In this document: one piece after another, positions 21,756-33,166 of the stretch
Layout of the letters: each line of letters begins with the position of its first letter
Position numbering within the stretch: position 1 is the first letter of the stretch
NCBI RefSeq assembly: GCF_014805625.2
Contig: NW_023998605.1
Span: 215,538 to 279,537, forward strand
Length of the DNA stretch: 64,000 nt
Origin: Glossina fuscipes
Taxonomy: Eukaryota > Arthropoda > Insecta > Diptera > Glossinidae
Direction of reading: 5' to 3'
Notes under the pieces: model-generated
What the model saw: only the letters and a program-made list of their open reading frames with translations
Database searches by the model: none
Told to the model about the DNA's origin: nothing
Program-made: the position numbers and the translations under genes

Positions 21756-22310
21756 TCATTGCTCAAGTAAAGAAGAGGCTAAAGAAATGTTATTTTGCAT
21801 AACTGCATAATATAAAGCGTTATAGCCTTCGTTATCTTGTAAATTAAGCCGTACTCCACGCTGTATAAGCTCCATTGCTAGCTCATGTTGTTCGTGAGCA
21901 ATCGGGGACATTAGATATGTTTGGACATTGTCGTTTGTTGGCTCCAAATTTTAATTGGAGCCTAGTCACTTCACTATATTAACATTCGACATGTAATGGA
22001 ATTTGTTGTATTTACTACGGCACCATGTTCTAACAATAGGCGGACACATTCCAAATGACCACAAGAAACTGCATAATGCAAAGGTGTCATTGACATGGCG
22101 TCCATCGTACGTGGATGTTGCTTTTTACCAAAAGTCCGTCCACGGTAATAGCTTTCCATACGACTAACTATAGAGCCAGTACTTTCGAACGTTTTAGCAT
22201 AATAATAATATAATGAAGTGAACTCTTCCACATGCTCATCGTTGCCGTTCAACGATTCATTATCAAAATCTGCAATGAATTCATCTTCCCACTCTAAGTA
22301 TCCATGCCGT
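21756..22310 (-). pseudogene. Ankyrin-repeat protein, frame-disrupted
   Basis: Reading leftwards, the frame gives GYLEWEDEFIADFDNESL, then MSMTPLHYAVSCGHLECVRL and LLEHGAVVN, a textbook ankyrin repeat. It stops at about 21975. A second ankyrin stretch (AMELIQRGVRLNLQDNEGYN, ALYYAVMQ) follows in a different frame and ends at 21756. Between them the usual TPL...LLLKFGAN segment is reduced to a remnant (LKFGAN) with stops and no usable GT-AG intron. A shift also seems to occur just upstream of GYLEWEDE. Ankyrin repeats are protein-binding scaffolds, and the parent gene was not identified. It could be a pseudogene or a real gene damaged by assembly indels. Confidence 0.5.
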
Positions 22311-22537
22311 TATGTCAAGTTCAATTTCACTGAAATTGAAACGATCTTGAAAATAAAAGAAGCCATTGTAAAAGGATTAACTTTTCTAAATAAATGCTTT
22401 TATAAAGCGTCTAGAAATTTCAAGTTTTCTTATTCATTTTCCCTCTTTTTTTTACTCAAAGCTTACTTGCTTTGAATATGCTCAAATCAATATAACTACT
22501 GACTTCGTGCCGTGGAAATAGAGGAGCTGCTATTTAC

Positions 22538-22706
22538 CTTAGTATGTCGATACGTTTTCGCCCTCGGTCTTCCTCAAATTTATCCCCTTCAGAAACATGA
22601 ACAGCGCGTATCCAAATAAATTTAGGCGGAACTACTGCTTCCGCAGGAACCTCCTTGCGAGAAAAATAGTAAATAATGGAAAATACGCCGTGGTAGTTGC
22701 TTTGAA
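22538..22706 (-). CDS. Possible upstream exon next to the ankyrin gene
   Basis: An AG acceptor (22707-22708) and a GT donor (22536-22537) enclose an open piece reading SNYHGVFSIIYYFSRKEVPA, then VVPPKFIWIRAVHVSEGDKF and EEDRGRKRIDILR. After the donor, the next minus-strand sequence (EIELDIT, near 22320) would continue it and then lead, after a one-base frame change, into GYLEWEDE of the ankyrin part. No family was recognised. Exon status rests only on splice signals and composition. Confidence 0.35.
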
Positions 22707-23155
22707 CTGTAATGGAGGTGAGAAATAATTTCATATAGTATAGAAAATAATCCGTGGTGTAACATATTCAAATTGTATTTAGTCCATGTCGATAGCTATA
22801 AACCGGCGAATGAAGTACAGCACAAAATTATCAATTTGTTGTTCATCAATTTTTGAAGTCAATAAAAACGTAAACATCGATAATCCATCCGTTTTTCTAA
22901 AAATATAAGGGTTCGTGGGCTTAAACATAAGCAGTTGACAGTTCCTATGGCAAACAAGCTCAGTTTAGTCTTGGAAATATATACATAATTTATCTCCGTA
23001 CGCTTGTTTCATTAATTTGTTCCTTGGAATTTATCACTAGGTCTCAATAAATTTTTCCACGCTTTTATTGGCAATGAATTATTAAATTCTTGTGAAAATT
23101 GCGCAGGGGTAGAAATAAATGAAATGTCCATTTACATTAATATTAAAATTTTCAA

Positions 23156-23250
23156 GAGCCGATAGCCTGTGTTGCTAGTGCTGAATGTCTTTTTTTTTTA
23201 GTTTAAGAATTCACTTCATTAGTCTAAAGTTAAAATAATAATAATAATAA
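23156..23250 (+). mobile_element. 5'-truncated non-LTR insertion with target-site duplication
   Basis: A 95-bp piece starting GAGCCGATAGCCTGTG and ending in (TAA)n is identical in design to the element tail at 683-965. It is flanked by a perfect 12-bp duplication, TAAAATTTTCAA, at 23144-23155 and 23251-23262. This is the signature of target-primed reverse transcription. Confidence 0.9.
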
Positions 23251-23732
23251 TAAAATTTTCAACCTTTTAATTTTTAGTTAAATAAGATGGTTTTTAAGTT
23301 CGACGATCGACTGAAAAAGGAGCACGTCACCCAGAGGGCAATTTTGTTAGGGGGATTTCCAACCAGCTTAACGGGGGATACTATAAACGAAAACTTATTA
23401 AGATATTAGTAACTTGCTTGATCTTAATGTTAATGAAGCAAGTTGTTCTTTTTTATATTTGCGAAAAATGAAAGTGCTTAAAGCACACTCCGTTATGTGT
23501 GGCCTTCTGACGAAAGCTTTAAATTCAGTAAATGTCGGATTTGTCGATTTAGCAGGTATATATCAATTGGCGGTGGCTATTATTGGACGTGACTTTTTTA
23601 CACTGATACTGTGCGCAAATTTTATAAATCATATTCATAATTCGAAATTCTTAACTCATTTAAAGAGCAGATCAGCATCTTGTTACATATTTGCCCTAAA
23701 GTTATTATAAAACTATTGAATATGTTAAACAT

Positions 23733-24213
23733 AGGCGTTTGGTCCCATAACAATGCTGCTCTAGTTAGAGATAGCAACCTTAAAACCTTGCGTAAAAGAA
23801 TTGGAAGGTAATGTTTTGAATAATGTATGTCACATTTATGTATATCACATGGAACCGGCAACGTTGCGCAAACCTCTAGGTGTAGCCCTTGAACACTTAT
23901 TAAATAGAAAAATGTCGCCGGAAACTTTAGCTTATTTTGTACCATTCTCTGAGCCAGTACGCCGTAACGCTCTGATCAAAACTTTCAAAACATTGATAAA
24001 TCCTTCGGAAGTTTGGGACAAAAAAAATTAATGTGCGAAGGTAAAGTATTCCCTAAAAACTTAAACGAACTCTGTCCAACGATACACGGCAATTGGTCAC
24101 TGTATACGCATTATTATGCATTAGCTGCAATGAAATTTTCCGTTGACTGTAATTATTTCTATTTTTTTATTAAACGTGAACGAAATTTCAATATTAGTAA
24201 CCTCTTGATATAA
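23733..24213 (+). other. Coding-like fragments, not recognised
   Basis: An AG at 23731-23732 and GTAATG at 23807 enclose VWSHNNAALVRDSNLKTLRK. From about 23850 a frame reads TLRKPLGVALEHLLNRKMSP and ETLAYFVPFSEPVRRNAL. After a run of A at 24020-24027 another frame continues with KVFPKNLNELCPTIHGNW and YTHYYALAAMKF. The composition looks like real protein, and the frame change in the A run would join the last two parts. No domain was recognised. It could be a decayed gene or exons separated by short introns. Confidence 0.3.
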
Positions 24214-25480
24214 ATTCTTGCCAAGTTCTAAAATACGTGAAACGCAGTTCATGGTTCGACTACCAGCGAGATCATAAGTCATGGAATCCAAATTGTACTT
24301 TACAAATTATGGAGTGCATCCAACCAAAAAAAGTAGTATAACTTATACGCAGCTGAAAGATGAAACTTGGAAAGTGTGACGTTGTAGGTTGCGTGAAATG
24401 AATACGTTGTGCGGATGCTGACGTTGCTCCTTTTTTAGCTTTACTAAACACAAAATAGGGCGTGCAAAACATAGCGTATGTTATTGAATGTAATTTTTCT
24501 CACACTGCAAAGTTGTCTGATTTTTATTTTTAGCAAATTTAATAAACTTGCTTATTACTTGTAGATTGTTTCAAAGCAAAATATTTCTTCTTGTGAGCTC
24601 TTGGCGTGAATATTAGCAAAATTCAAGCAAAAAATCTATGTTTATTTGTTTTTAAAATTATGTTTTTTTTTTTTTGTTTGGATATGGATTAAGCCTGTTT
24701 AATTCAATTTAAACCCATAATCCAGTAACGTAAGCAAAAAAATTCATTGATGGTATTTTTGTATTTTTCGGAAATGCAAGATAAGCGCTTTCAAAACAAC
24801 AAAATTACGAGTATAGAAGATTAGAAAGAAAAATCGTTTCTAGCACCTTCTGTTTCACACACACTTGATACAACACGTCATCTCTGCAAACGACAGCTGG
24901 ATAATTTTCGTGGTTTACTTGTGTTAGTGGAAAAAAAAATAAATAAATAAAGAAAAATTTTCGAGAATTCAAATTTTGAGAAATAACCAAATTAAACAAA
25001 AAAATTTTAAATGAAGAAAAGGAGAGTAGGAAGAAGAAGAAAGTGAGAGAAAAATGAAAAGTAACATATATATATTTTTTTTGTTCTGATTTTTTGTTGT
25101 TTTTCTCCGTGATAACAGGCAATACAACATCAGCCCGTCTGCCTATGGAGACTGGGTCTGATCTTATACTACTAATAGGGACTGTTTCGAAGATTTTTAT
25201 ATGAATGCCACTGGGCACAACAAAATTCTTTTATCTCCTAATGGAGACTCTAACGCAAATGTTTCAATTGTGTTTAGTAAACAGATAGCCGACAAGCCCT
25301 CTGATTGGGGTGCCACAGCCGCCCCAAATCACGAAATATTTTTGTACGACTGCTTGTCGAAGTGCAATTTTGTTGGTTTTGTCGCAACGTTCGCAAACGC
25401 TGAAGAAATTCGTATGAGTATCAATTACGATCTCTTTTTTACGATTACCTGAAGGATTTCATCATGTACGGCTTACAAAA
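24214..25480. other. AT-rich intergenic stretch
   Basis: Includes A/G-rich and T-rich low-complexity runs (24660-24680, 25010-25110). An 83-codon open frame at 25201-25452 has no recognisable family and may be leader sequence of the retroelement that follows. Confidence 0.4.
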
Positions 25481-25489
25481 ACTAAAAGT

Positions 25490-26290
25490 TGTTAGCAGGG
25501 GCAGGCCCAACTGCTTTTCAGCTCTGCTGCCAATAACTTTGTCCCAAATAACGATTTTAGTAAAACGAATTTAAAGACTTACAAATCGAGGTCGCTCACG
25601 GAGAGATTCCGGGTCATTCAACACATCCCATGCATATACAGTGTAGATGATATAATTAAAAACGCCGTATCGGATATTCCGATGAAGTCCGCTGTCCGTT
25701 TTCAAAGAAGGAATCCCAACAACAACGATGAGTGGATTCTCACAACCAGCATCAAATTCGGCTTTAAAGGGAAAGCCCTCCCTAAGTCAATCAAATTCAA
25801 TTATTGTCATCCGCCGGTCTAATACCAACCTTAAAGAAATGGTTTAAGTGCGGTATATACGGTCACGTTTCAAAATATTGTAAAGCTAAGGAGAGCGGAC
25901 ACCTGAACTGTGTGAAGTCTCCGACGTGTGTGAACTGTGAGACGATGAAGTGCTTGTCCTATGGTTCAGGTGAACATAACACTTTCAACAAACAGGGAGC
26001 TTGAATTAAACATCAATAAAATTATGGCAATTAAAAATCTTTCTAATAAAGAGGTAAAAGAGAAGTTTTCCTCAAATTACTTCGAATGTCTTCACGAAAT
26101 CTCCTACGATGACAATTTCCCTCCATTGGGGAACGCGTCTGCCATTTCGAGTAAGGACGACAATGAAAATGTCAATAAAATTTTAACCAAGAATGAATTT
26201 AATGCTGTCGTCAAAAGAAAATCGGTTCTTTACAAATCTTCTCTCCGTTCACCCATCGAACACGGTACTAGCGCCTTTGTTGCCGGTAGA
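25490..26290 (+). pseudogene. I-clade retrotransposon ORF1 (Gag-like, zinc knuckles), disabled
   Basis: Fragments in several frames read TKTYKSRSLTERF-like and RVIQHIPCIYSVDDI, then a knuckle region, FKCGIYGHVSKYCKAKESGH, then LNCVKSPTCVNCE and INKIMAIKNLSNKEVKEKFS. In the first knuckle the expected leading cysteine is a tryptophan (TGG). ORF1 normally coats element RNA as an RNP. Several stops and frame changes interrupt it. The C-terminal part resumes at about 28380 (NNYLRSPELERLVSAIK), so it seems to be split by an insertion. Confidence 0.65.
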
Positions 26291-28375
26291 GCGTATTTGT
26301 TAACGGGGTTTGCCTCTCTGAGCCTCATGACAAAGAATACAAAAAAGTCTCGTCGGTTATCTAGCGTCCGTCTGTCCACCGTGAGTCCGTCTGTAACCGT
26401 CCGACGTCCTCCCTACGGTGCCATCACATGCACACTCCCTCACCTGACCTCAGCCACAGCGGTGGCAGTTTGCACTCAGCCACACATCGGGGCTCCTCCG
26501 AAAATAGGGGACAAGAAAAAGAACAAAAAGGAAATAAATGAATTAAAATACCTGACCGTGAATCTGTATGTTGCTAGTGTCTGCGGTGACGGCTGCTTAC
26601 ATCATCTGGTTCCTTCTTCTTACACTCTCGCCCTCTTATTCACCCCTTTTCCTCTTCACTTCGTTGTGTTGCCTCCTCCTTTTTTTGCGTAATTTAAAGC
26701 GTTTGTTCAATGAATTTTGTTATGAATTTCATTGACGATCAATGATGCACGTCATGTTACTGCTGCCGTTGCTGTTATCGTTCTTTTGGTCGATTGTGTT
26801 CGTTTCGTTCTATTTATTTAATTTTTTCTTCTTTACTTTAAGAAAAAACAACTCCATTTGGTGAGATATAATTTCCAATTTACCTACATCAAATTTCTGT
26901 TTTTTTATTTCTTCGGTATAGTGAACCACTTCTTTTGTAAATTCTCCCCTTTTTAAATATTTCAATATTAACAACTTTTTCTTAATGTATATTATTTCGC
27001 AATTATATTGTAATAAGAAGTGTATTTTATATAAAAATTTCCATAATTTTATCTTATTTACATTCTCCTTAATGTTTATTATTTCGCAAAAGCGTCAATG
27101 ACGTTTAAAATTAATATATTCACACACGAATGCTATGCGCTTTGCTTGGTAACCGCGCGACGAAGAGAAACGGTAGCTTTATCCACTTATGCTTTGGTTT
27201 CTCTTTCACGACTTGCTTCAGTTAAGAGACATTTTTCAATTACTCTTCAAAAATTTTAATAAATTTTGAGCTTTTCTTTTATTCTTTTGATATGAGGGCT
27301 TTTCTGCAAACGAATTCAGATATTCATGTGTGAGTGGCTTTTATTCGATTTTTTTCTCTTTCAGTCATTGCTTTGTTGAAAAAAAATATTTTTTTCTTTA
27401 CACACACTTCTCTTTATGTGGCTCCTAGTATATGGGTTTTTCTTAAATATTTTCTTTGTTATTTTACGTATTATTTTTTTTCTATCAAATACACAATTTC
27501 TTTACATAATTTGTATGCACTCATTCGTACATGCATTTTTATATTGCACACATGGAAATTTATCGAAAATAGCAGTAATGATGATTTCCTCACATTTCTT
27601 TACTCGATGCAAGCAAACCCCTTTTTTTTCTTTTTTTTTAACGTTTAACAATTACTTTATCCCTGCCGACTTGTATATCTTTAATAAAGTTCTAGTTAAT
27701 AACTTCTTTTTCCATTATTCTTAAACATTATTTTACAAAACTGTAAGCTTTAAGCGCTATTTTACCTTCTTTACACGCGAACTTTAAAAAGATCTCTCAC
27801 AGTTGCTGTTAGTCTTTTGTCCTTTTTTCTCTCTTTCTTCGCACTTGAGGCTCAATTTTAAAAATAGTTTTATTTATCCGCGTTTAGACCAAGCTCGCGG
27901 ACACGTCCGCACCTCAGCAGAGGCCAAGTAATTCTCCCCTCTATCTTCGAAATAAAACACAGACAGACTTCTCATCCCTGCTCAATCCTTCTCTTCTTCT
28001 TTCTGTTGCTCTCTATAGGGGCTTGCCGCTACTCTCGCAAAAGCAAGCAAAATCCCGCAAGATCATGCGATTTTGCTTATTCTTGTAAAAGAAAAAGGGA
28101 ATACCGCAAAATCACACGATTTTGCCTGTTCTTGTAAAAGCAAAAAAAAGGAATACCGCAAAAACACATGATTTTGCCTATCTTAATGAAAGGGAAAAGA
28201 AGAAAAGAACAAAACAATTATATCCCGCAAGATCATGCGATTTATAAACGGTACCACAAATTCACACGATTTTGCCTACCGGCATGCCGTTATTGCGATA
28301 CTTGCGGTTGACACAGACCGACAGACACTCTACCCAAGGTTTGTTCGCGGCCGTTACAACCTTTTCTCAATTCAC
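26291..28375. mobile_element. Apparent 2.1-kb insertion inside the I-clade ORF1
   Basis: Sequence between the two halves of ORF1 does not look like the element. It begins with CGTCCGTCTGTCCACCGTG-type repeats (26340-26400), continues as a long T-rich tract (26640-27850), and ends with a hairpin-rich tandem repeat (28045-28290). Only short low-complexity open frames occur. The exact ends and any target-site duplication could not be fixed. It may be a non-autonomous element. Confidence 0.45.
28045..28290. repeat. Hairpin-forming short tandem repeat
   Basis: Five diverged units of about 50-60 bp start near 28047, 28104, 28154, 28226 and 28252. The best unit (28106-28125) is an 8-bp stem GCAAAATC, loop ACAC, stem GATTTTGC. 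Related hairpins GCAAGATCATGCGATTTTGC and GCAAAAACACATGATTTTGC occur in neighbouring units. Units are separated by TTCTTGTAAAAG and A/G-rich linkers. Confidence 0.75.
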
Positions 28376-31300
28376 CCCCCCAAGCCGTCTAGAACAAATG
28401 TTCGGCGTCCAATAATTTCAAATAACTATTTGCGTTCCCCAGAACTTGAAAGATTAGTCTCTGCGATTAAAGAAAGTATCCGCCCAATGATCCCCCTAAT
28501 CTCATTAAAGAATTTAAAGAAAAAATGTCTGTCTATGACAATTCTCGCCCCGTTCACGCACCCAGCACTAGGGGGAAATCCGCCGGGGTTCCTTCTCAAG
28601 ATTAAATATGATATCCTTTTTACAATATAATATCCAAAGTGTTCGACGTAACCTGTCGTTTTTAGAGTTTTACTTGAACTCAAATAAAGTTGATTTCCAC
28701 ATCTGAAGTGAAGTTTTTCTGAAAGACGAAAATTGTTTTGAAGTTAAAGTTTCGAATTATGCTTCAACCACCAAATGTCGAAATGATGGCTATGGCAGTG
28801 TTAGTATATTAGTTAAGAAAAGTGTCAATTTCAGACATATTTCCTATAACTCTGCTGTTGAGGTTGTCATCATCAAAACCATGAACCTTAAACCGAATCT
28901 TTTCATAGCATCATGCTATTTACCACCCAGACTCGATGTACAAACCTTTCGTGATGCGATTCATAGATTATGTGCCTTTCTTGGCGGCGAACAAAATGTA
29001 AGTCTAGCTGCAGATTTCAATGCAAGACATTGCTTGTATGGCGATCAAGTCTAGACCAACAAAAGCAAGATCCTTATAAATGCGATCAATTCCAGCAGCT
29101 TAAGCGTCTCAAATAACGGCCCTACTACCTTTCACTGTTCACACCGGAGTGGTCGCACGGCGAGCATTGTCTTGGATCTAACTTTCTCAAAATCAACTAT
29201 ATTATATTCAACACATAGAGCTATCGCGATTAAAGAGTTATGTGGCAACGGTAACCCACGTTCTTTCTGGAATTACGTCAATGATCATCGATATTCTAGT
29301 CGAAAATTAAACGGTTGTGCTGTGTAGAATGACCATAACAATAAAAGACACTTGGATATTCTCAAGAGCTATATTCCAAGTGGATATGCTCAAGAACTAC
29401 ATTCCAAGTGTCAATCCGATTACAATACCTTCAATTTTTCTTAGTAGTCTCAACAACACACCCTTTTCATTGCACGAGCTAGTGTATGTTTTACATTCCA
29501 GAAAGAGAGCCACTGCTGCAGGTTGTGATGGAGTCAAGTATGACATGCTCAGAGCACTGTCTGGAGAAAGCCTTAGCATTCTCTTGCACGCAATTGACAA
29601 CTGCTGGTCCATTAACTTTATAGCCTCAGATTTGCGATGCATCAAAATAGTTCCCATTCCTGAGTCAGGTAAAGACTTAAATGATTTAAGTAGCTTCAGA
29701 CCAATTTTACTGATATCTGTATTCATAAAGACTATCAACCTCATGGTTAAGGAGAGACTAACTGGTTTACTAAAAACTGAGAACATTATTCCAGCTCGCT
29801 CTTACGCCTATCAAATACGCAAATCTATGAATATGTGCGTTAGTGAACTATGTTTTCTCATAGCTAGCTTAAAAAAAGCAGGGAAAATGGTTGTCATTCT
29901 TTCCCTGGACATCAGCAAAGCCTATGACTGCGTCAACTTGATTAAGCTTGGTAGAATTCTCTTAAACTTTTCGATTCCTCTTCAAATGCGGCTGTGGATA
30001 CTTAATTTTTTAGCCATATTGGTGATGGGTACTGAAAAAGTTGAAATATACGGTGGTATCCCACAAGGATGTTATTTAAGCCCCATACTCTTCAATCTAT
30101 ACGCATCTTCTTTGCATGATCTTCAAGATGACAAAACTCATATTTTTCAATATGCAGATGATCCCTTAATCGTATCTGCGGACTCATCTTTTTCAGCTGC
30201 TGTCAATAACCTCTCGATGAAAGCGAACTTGTTTTACGATGCGCTGATCTTAATTTATATTTTAACCCCAGCAAAACAAATACTATTTATTTTGCCGAAG
30301 GTTCTAAACGTGATATCAGACTTCTTATCAAAGGTACTAAAGTTGATCAGGTAAAGTCTCTTTGATTTCTTGGGAGAATTTTAAATGACAGCTTAACCCT
30401 TTGTGGGCATTATGAAAAGGCGTTCAAAGACTGTCAGTCTGGATGCAACATCGTCAAACTCATCGCAAACAATCAGGCAGTGTTGCCTCCCAAAAATGCT
30501 TTGACCGTTTATAAATATCTAGCCAGGTCCAAAATTGAATTTGGGCATTCCACATGTTGCAATTTCCCAAAACATATTGAGAAACGTGTACAAGCATTTG
30601 AAAACCGAATGTTCAACCGTTGTATTGGAGTAATCCCCTCAACTCTACAACATATTCTCAATGTCATATCTGTTGAGTGGCCCGTTTCCGAAAGAGCCCT
30701 TTTTTGCACTGCCAATGAGTTAATTAAAGTCAAGATGATAAATCCTTGATTTTTTCAGGAAATTATATCTCTCAGTAATACTGTCACTTGCAGCTTTACT
30801 TTTTGCTCTCAAAAACTTCTTTTGCTTCAAAAACTGATAAGTTAGATTCAGTTCCTCCCTTGAATTTCATTACCAGAGTCTTCATGAACATTCTCGAATC
30901 GATCTCTACCTCAAAATAAAATGTCAACTTCTCTTGTATTAGGACGTTATGCCAAGAAAAGGTACTTTTTTCTTACAGCAACGGCCACGATATATATGCC
31001 ACCGACGGTTCCATCGGACATAATGCATCTGGGTTCTCGGTTGTGAAACATATATCTAAAACAGTGCGTCGAGTCAAAGTGGCGGACGAACTTTCCTCGA
31101 CATTCATTGAGTTGCTCGTCATCCGACAGTCTATTAGGGGTGCTATCTCTGATGGTATCTAAAGGTTTGTTATTTTTCTCTACTTCTAATAAATAAAAAA
31201 GATGCAGAGAATCAATATGTGTTTGATATTCATAAGATGTTGCGTGAGTCTCAAGTGAATGACTGTCAAATTGTTTGGGTACTTGGTCAGTGCGGCTTTT

Positions 31301-31803
31301 TTTTAAGTCTGAAAGCCGACTTTTATGCAGGGAGGGCGGTTGTTGATGAGACAATTTCGTCCGTCAAATAAACTGCCAATGAAGCGATTCTGGCAATTCT
31401 CAACCATATCCTTCGACAGCTAAACGAATTTAAAGAAATCGCGCGAGTTAAAACTAATCGTCTTTTCTATAAAGTAAATCCCACATTTCAATTGAAATCC
31501 TTTTCTGTATCTTCTTTTAATTCCTAGAAAACCAACATTTCTTATAGACTCATGAGTGCTCAGACTTATGATAATGTTTATTTAAAAATGATTCGTGCTA
31601 TACCATCTTATGTTTGTGAAGTTTGCAATGTTGTCGAGTCTGCTGAGCATCTAATCTTCAGATGTCACAGGCTTGATGGCATTAGAGATTCCTTTAGCTT
31701 CTTCAAGTTATATAACTGTCTCCTCGATATCTTTGCAGTAAAAAATGTACGTCATCTCGTGGAACTAATTTACTTTATTAAAAAAGCGAATTTATCGTTT
31801 TAG
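28376..31803 (+). pseudogene. I-clade retrotransposon ORF2 (endonuclease, reverse transcriptase, RNase H, knuckle), disabled
   Basis: After the ORF1 remnant, an APE-type endonuclease starts near 28660 (LEFYLNSNKVDFHI, KKSVNFRHISYNS, SCYLPPRLDVQTF, and SLAADFNARH at 29004). It runs straight into the reverse transcriptase, with sequence apparently missing near 29220. The RT is open from 29317 to 30354, with motif A LDISKAYDCVN (about 29907), IYGGIPQGCYLSPILFNLYA and FQYADDPL with the catalytic YADD at 30151-30162. A broken RNase H follows (IYATDGSIG near 30990). The terminal knuckle, PSYVCEVCNVVESAEHLIFR and then CH, ends at 31803. Together these copy RNA at a nicked target. Many stops show that it is inactive. 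Order and the final knuckle fit the I clade. Confidence 0.85.
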
Positions 31804-31977
31804 AATTTTTTTCTTTTCTTCCTCTTTTTTCTCTCGTTCATTCATTTTCTATTACTATAGCATTCCTTTTTCGATTTCAGCTAAAGTATGCAACACTGTT
31901 CGACTTCCAACGACTCAACCAGCAGAATTACACATGCACACACAATTGCATTTAACATATCGACTCCAGTTATTTTT

Positions 31978-32386
31978 GAAAATAGGGTAAAATCGAATGC
32001 CACGCCTATAAAAATTGTATAAAACTATTCAGGAGACGTACAAGGGGAGATGAATGCATATTTTTGATACATTTATATAAAAAAGATTATATATTACATT
32101 TCAACCAAACCATTTGTTTGAATATATATGTAAAGAGAATATTCATTTTTTTTTTTGAAAATAGGATAAAATCGAATGCCACGCCTATAAAAATTGTATA
32201 AAACTATTCAGGAGACGTACAAGGGGAGATGAATGCATATTTTTGATACATTTATATAAAAAAGATTATATATTACATTTCAACCAAACCATTTGTTTGA
32301 ATATATATGGAAAGAGAATATTCATTTTTTTTTTTGAAAATAGGATAAAATCGAATGCCACGCCTATAAAAATTGTATAAAACTAT
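31978..32386. repeat. 179-bp tandem repeat, about 2.3 copies
   Basis: Units start at 31978, 32157 and 32336, each beginning GAAAATAGG(G/A)TAAAATCG after a T run. The two full copies differ at only a few bases (such as GGGT/GGAT and ATATGT/ATATGG). The third is cut off after about 51 bp. It lies about 170 bp beyond the end of the retroelement coding sequence. Confidence 0.9.
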
Positions 32387-32559
32387 TTGATTAATATATT
32401 TCAACTTTAAAATAAATGGCTTTTATTGTTTGTTTTTCATAACATTTTGAATTTTGAATTTACTGTGATTGCTGCATATTGACATAATTCTTTTTTTTCA
32501 TCTTTTCGACTTCCCCTAATTTTTCCCATCGCACTAGTTTTGAATGCTTTGGTTGAGTA

Positions 32560-32780
32560 TTAGGTTGGTGAGAAAGTCATAAGTCATTCCAGCTTCTTCT
32601 ACAGATCTTTGCGTGTATATTAATATGAGCTCGCAATATATATTTAAGCATTCTATTCAGATTTGATAAGTAAACTTTACCGCAGTAAGATTTGAGTCCG
32701 CGTACATTAACTTGATGATCTCGATTTTTAGAATATCCAAATACTAATTTTACAATCCTACACTGTTTAGGAGTTGTCAA
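32560..32780 (-). mobile_element. Mariner-like terminus with transposase-like remnant
   Basis: TTAGGTTGGTGAGAAAGTC at 32560-32578, preceded by TA, matches a mariner end. Directly beside it a 67-codon minus-strand frame starts TTPKQCRIVKLVFGYSKNRD, which resembles the helix-turn-helix start of some mariner-superfamily transposases. The rest of the enzyme is absent, so an internally deleted copy is likely. Confidence 0.4.
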
Positions 32781-33166
32781 GCCCGTGGATTAGCCTTTTA
32801 AAACACTTTCAATATCCTAGTTTTTAGTACAAATGTGGACGAGATTTGTCAAATATTTGCATTCTATTGGTCTATAAGACGGAGACCTCGTGAGCGCGAA
32901 TATCGTAGTCATACATATTGCAGAAACAAATTCAAAATTTACGCTCAGTGTTATATTTCCGTTCTCGTTCGTTTCATTACAATTGCAAAGTTAAGAGCAA
33001 AAGCGTTCCCCTGCTCGCTATTCTTATTGTCAAATGCACTATTATTTGTTTTATGTTGTCAATTTACTAGGAATGCTTTAAATAAAAACAAGAAGAAAGC
33101 CATTACAAGAATTCCTCCCTTGCAATAGATATTTTGTCTCCCACATTTAAGTGAATGTAACTAAGA

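Noticed and set aside
24240..24280. GGTTCGACTACC, considered as a tRNA B box
   Set aside because: No matching A box, acceptor stem or anticodon arm could be drawn around it. No tRNA gene is supported anywhere in the window.
24805..25218. 137-codon minus-strand frame with a hydrophobic Phe-rich core
   Set aside because: The core is the reverse complement of A/G-rich low-complexity sequence, and there is no family resemblance.
27334..27724. Two overlapping hydrophobic frames of about 100 codons
   Set aside because: They are translations of T-rich sequence inside the unassigned insertion. Hydrophobicity follows from base composition.
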